Below are positions 12,929-13,852 of a stretch of DNA of 13,852 nucleotides, piece after piece (position 1 is the stretch's first letter; each line of letters starts with the position of its first letter). The stretch comes from JANYCG01 sp031431035 (lineage in GTDB: Bacteria > Pseudomonadota > Gammaproteobacteria > Burkholderiales > Burkholderiaceae_C). A program made the translations under genes and the position numbers. The notes beneath the pieces were generated by a model that worked only from the letters and a program-made list of their open reading frames with translations, was not told the DNA's origin and searched no databases. The DNA is taken from positions 1-13,852 of the forward strand of contig JANPCR010000311.1 in assembly GCA_031431035.1 (NCBI GenBank), in the 5' to 3' direction.

Positions 12929-13464
12929 TGGAGCGGTCTTTCGTAGTGGAAGTCACCTTCGTAGGTGTTTGTGAGCCAGCCGACGCGTTTGATGGCTTCG
13001 GAGATGCCTTGCAAGAAAATAAGTGCGAAGCCGAGCGGCAACATCAGCATGACCGGCCAGCGGATCAACCCGCCTGATTGGCTGGACATTTCGCCAGTGC
13101 GCAACATTTGGGCAAAGAGCGGCCAGCAGTAGTAAATCAGCACCGCCATGACGGGCAGCACAAACAGGAGCATGCCGGCCAGGTCGATTTTGGCCTGGGT
13201 GCGGCCTGAGTAGAGGCCATAAATCACGTCCACCCGCACGTGTTCGTTCACCCGCATGACCTGCGCGGCCCCCAGCATGACGCAGGCGGCAAACAGGTAC
13301 CACTGGATTTCAGTGAAAGCGTTGGAGCTGTAGTTGAAGGTGTAGCGCACCAGGGCGTTGGCCGCGCTGATGAGGCAACTGGCCAGAACGGCCCACTTGG
13401 CGAACCAGGCAAACCTGTCGTTCAACCAGTCAATGCCGCGAGACATTGCCAATAATCCGTTCAT
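12925..13464 (-). CDS. dctQ: TRAP transporter small permease (DctQ)
   Basis: A 179-residue inner-membrane subunit with four hydrophobic helices (about 20-40, 52-70, 93-115 and 136-156) that pairs with DctM. Landmarks are the NALVRYTFNYSSNAFTEIQW segment and the LGAAQVMRVNEHVRVDV loop, both typical of DctQ. The ATG at 13464 is chosen because TGGGAG stands six bases upstream. An ATG 13 codons earlier (13503) has no such site and would add an arginine/tryptophan-rich stretch unlike the family. The gene heads the dctQM unit. The 388 bp upstream contain no other gene. Confidence 0.92.
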   Translation of the reverse strand: MNGLLAMSRGIDWLNDRFAWFAKWAVLASCLISAANALVRYTFNYSSNAFTEIQWYLFAACVMLGAAQVMRVNEHVRVDVIYGLYSGRTQAKIDLAGMLLFVLPVMAVLIYYCWPLFAQMLRTGEMSSQSGGLIRWPVMLMLPLGFALIFLQGISEAIKRVGWLTNTYEGDFHYERPLQ

Positions 13465-13576
13465 GAAGGGCTCCCAGCGACGCGGCCAAGTGCCCGCGCG
13501 CAAAAACAGGTGGAAATTTGAGGGTTTTGCATGTCCCTAGAGGTTAACCGCTCGGCTCCGGCAAAACCCGTTTGGG

Positions 13577-13605
13577 AGGCGGGGAGGCCGCCTAGGGCTT
13601 ACCCT
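13577..13605. promoter_or_regulatory. Hairpin and AGGG/CCCT dyad upstream of dctQ
   Basis: AGGCGG (13577-13582) pairs with CCGCCT (13588-13593) around a five-base loop, directly adjoined by AGGG-CTTA-CCCT (13594-13605). On the dctQ coding strand this reads AGGGTAAGCCCTAGGCGG, followed by a GC-rich leader of about 110 bp to the start codon. This is the most likely regulatory site of the dctQM transcript. A related but not identical AGGG-N6-CCCGGC stands upstream of the TRAP receptor gene. Function is inferred from position only. Confidence 0.35.
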
Positions 13606-13646
13606 GAAAATTTCGCATTACAAAACGAAACTTCAAAAAATGCAAT

Positions 13647-13761
13647 TTGCTATATTTTTAATAGCAATAAATGACCATTATTTGAGAGCTAGAGCCCTAA
13701 AACGTTCATAAATTGGCAAATTTCCGGGTTTGAAGTAAAAAAAGAACCTGCAGGTTCTTTT
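13647..13761 (+). repeat. Dispersed palindromic repeat, copy 3 (upstream of dctQ)
   Basis: The hairpin TTGCTAT (13647-13653) / ATAGCAA (13661-13667) with a 7-base loop is followed by TAAATGACCATT, TTTGAGAGCTAGAG, CGTTCATAAATTGGCAAA, and the terminal palindrome AAAAGAACCTGCAGGTTCTTTT (given here only by its ends and centre at 13750/13751). It has the same orientation as copy 1 and is the best-preserved long copy together with copy 2. It lies in the gene-free stretch about 180 bp upstream of dctQ. Confidence 0.9.
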
Positions 13762-13790
13762 CTTCAAAATTCCGGCCTTTTCGGCAGCTT

Positions 13791-13832
13791 TAAGGCGCTG
13801 CGGGGCATTGAGGGGCACTCAAAGGCGCCTTA
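13791..13832. other. Nested stem-loop near the right edge
   Basis: TAAGGCGC (13791-13798) pairs perfectly with GCGCCTTA (13825-13832). Within the 26-base interior, TTGAG (13808-13812) pairs with CTCAA (13818-13822), and GGGGCA occurs twice. There is no T-tract after either arm, so it is not a classical terminator. It may be the end of a transcript from beyond the window or another palindromic element. The rest of 13762-13852 shows no gene. Confidence 0.45.
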
Positions 13833-13852
13833 GACCTTGCGGCCTGATTCGC

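Noticed and set aside
12095..12946. Long plus-strand open frame opposite dctM (283 codons)
   Set aside because: It is antisense to a clear DctM gene, its product is rich in His, Gln and Arg with no membrane or domain pattern, and it arises from GC-biased third positions of the real gene.

Overview
The window looks like a chromosomal segment of a beta-proteobacterium, most likely a Burkholderiales member of the Comamonadaceae type. This is inferred from gene families and style: GC-rich coding sequence, TRAP transporters, an AcoR-like regulator beside a molybdenum-hydroxylase subunit, and AT-rich palindromic intergenic repeats. No rRNA or other marker fixes the genus.

Left part (1-8280), molybdenum and tungsten. 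A minus-strand gene for the small [2Fe-2S] subunit of a molybdenum hydroxylase (CoxS/XdhC family) runs off the left side towards its partner subunit, whose ribosome-binding site is visible at the very edge. Divergent from it is a GAF/Fis-type regulator that lacks the AAA+ domain. Next comes a tight molybdate ABC operon, modA-modB-modC, on the plus strand. It converges on a tungstate-type ABC operon on the minus strand, in the order tupB-tupC-tupA. Divergent from tupB, across only 47 bp, is a one-component regulator with a ModE/LysR-like winged helix fused to a periplasmic-binding-protein-like domain. The likely logic is oxyanion import (Mod, Tup), sensing (the regulator) and use (the CoxS-type enzyme).

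Middle (8279-9743). A gene-free stretch of about 190 bp holds a palindromic repeat copy and a five-unit 12-bp tandem repeat. It is followed by a minus-strand EgtB/SenA-family gene (DinB-like plus FGE-sulfatase domains). In that protein one of the three expected iron-ligand histidines reads as glutamine.

Right part (9744-13852), a TRAP transporter split between strands. The substrate-binding subunit, of the 2-oxoacid/lactate TakP type, is on the plus strand. The small and large membrane subunits (dctQ, dctM) are on the minus strand, pointing towards it. A perfect bidirectional terminator and a small coiled-coil gene lie between them. The large permease carries an unusual hydrophilic C-terminal tail. 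The 388 bp upstream of dctQ hold several dyads and a third repeat copy.

The most interesting non-gene signal is a family of three dispersed repeats of about 106-116 bp at 5493-5598, 8279-8394 (inverted) and 13647-13761. Each has a small AT-rich hairpin at one end and a palindrome centred on AACCTGCAGGTT at the other. One copy lies inside the 5' end of tupA and is read in frame, so residues 2-37 of the predicted TupA are repeat-derived. Another forms the terminator of the regulator gene and overlaps its stop codon.
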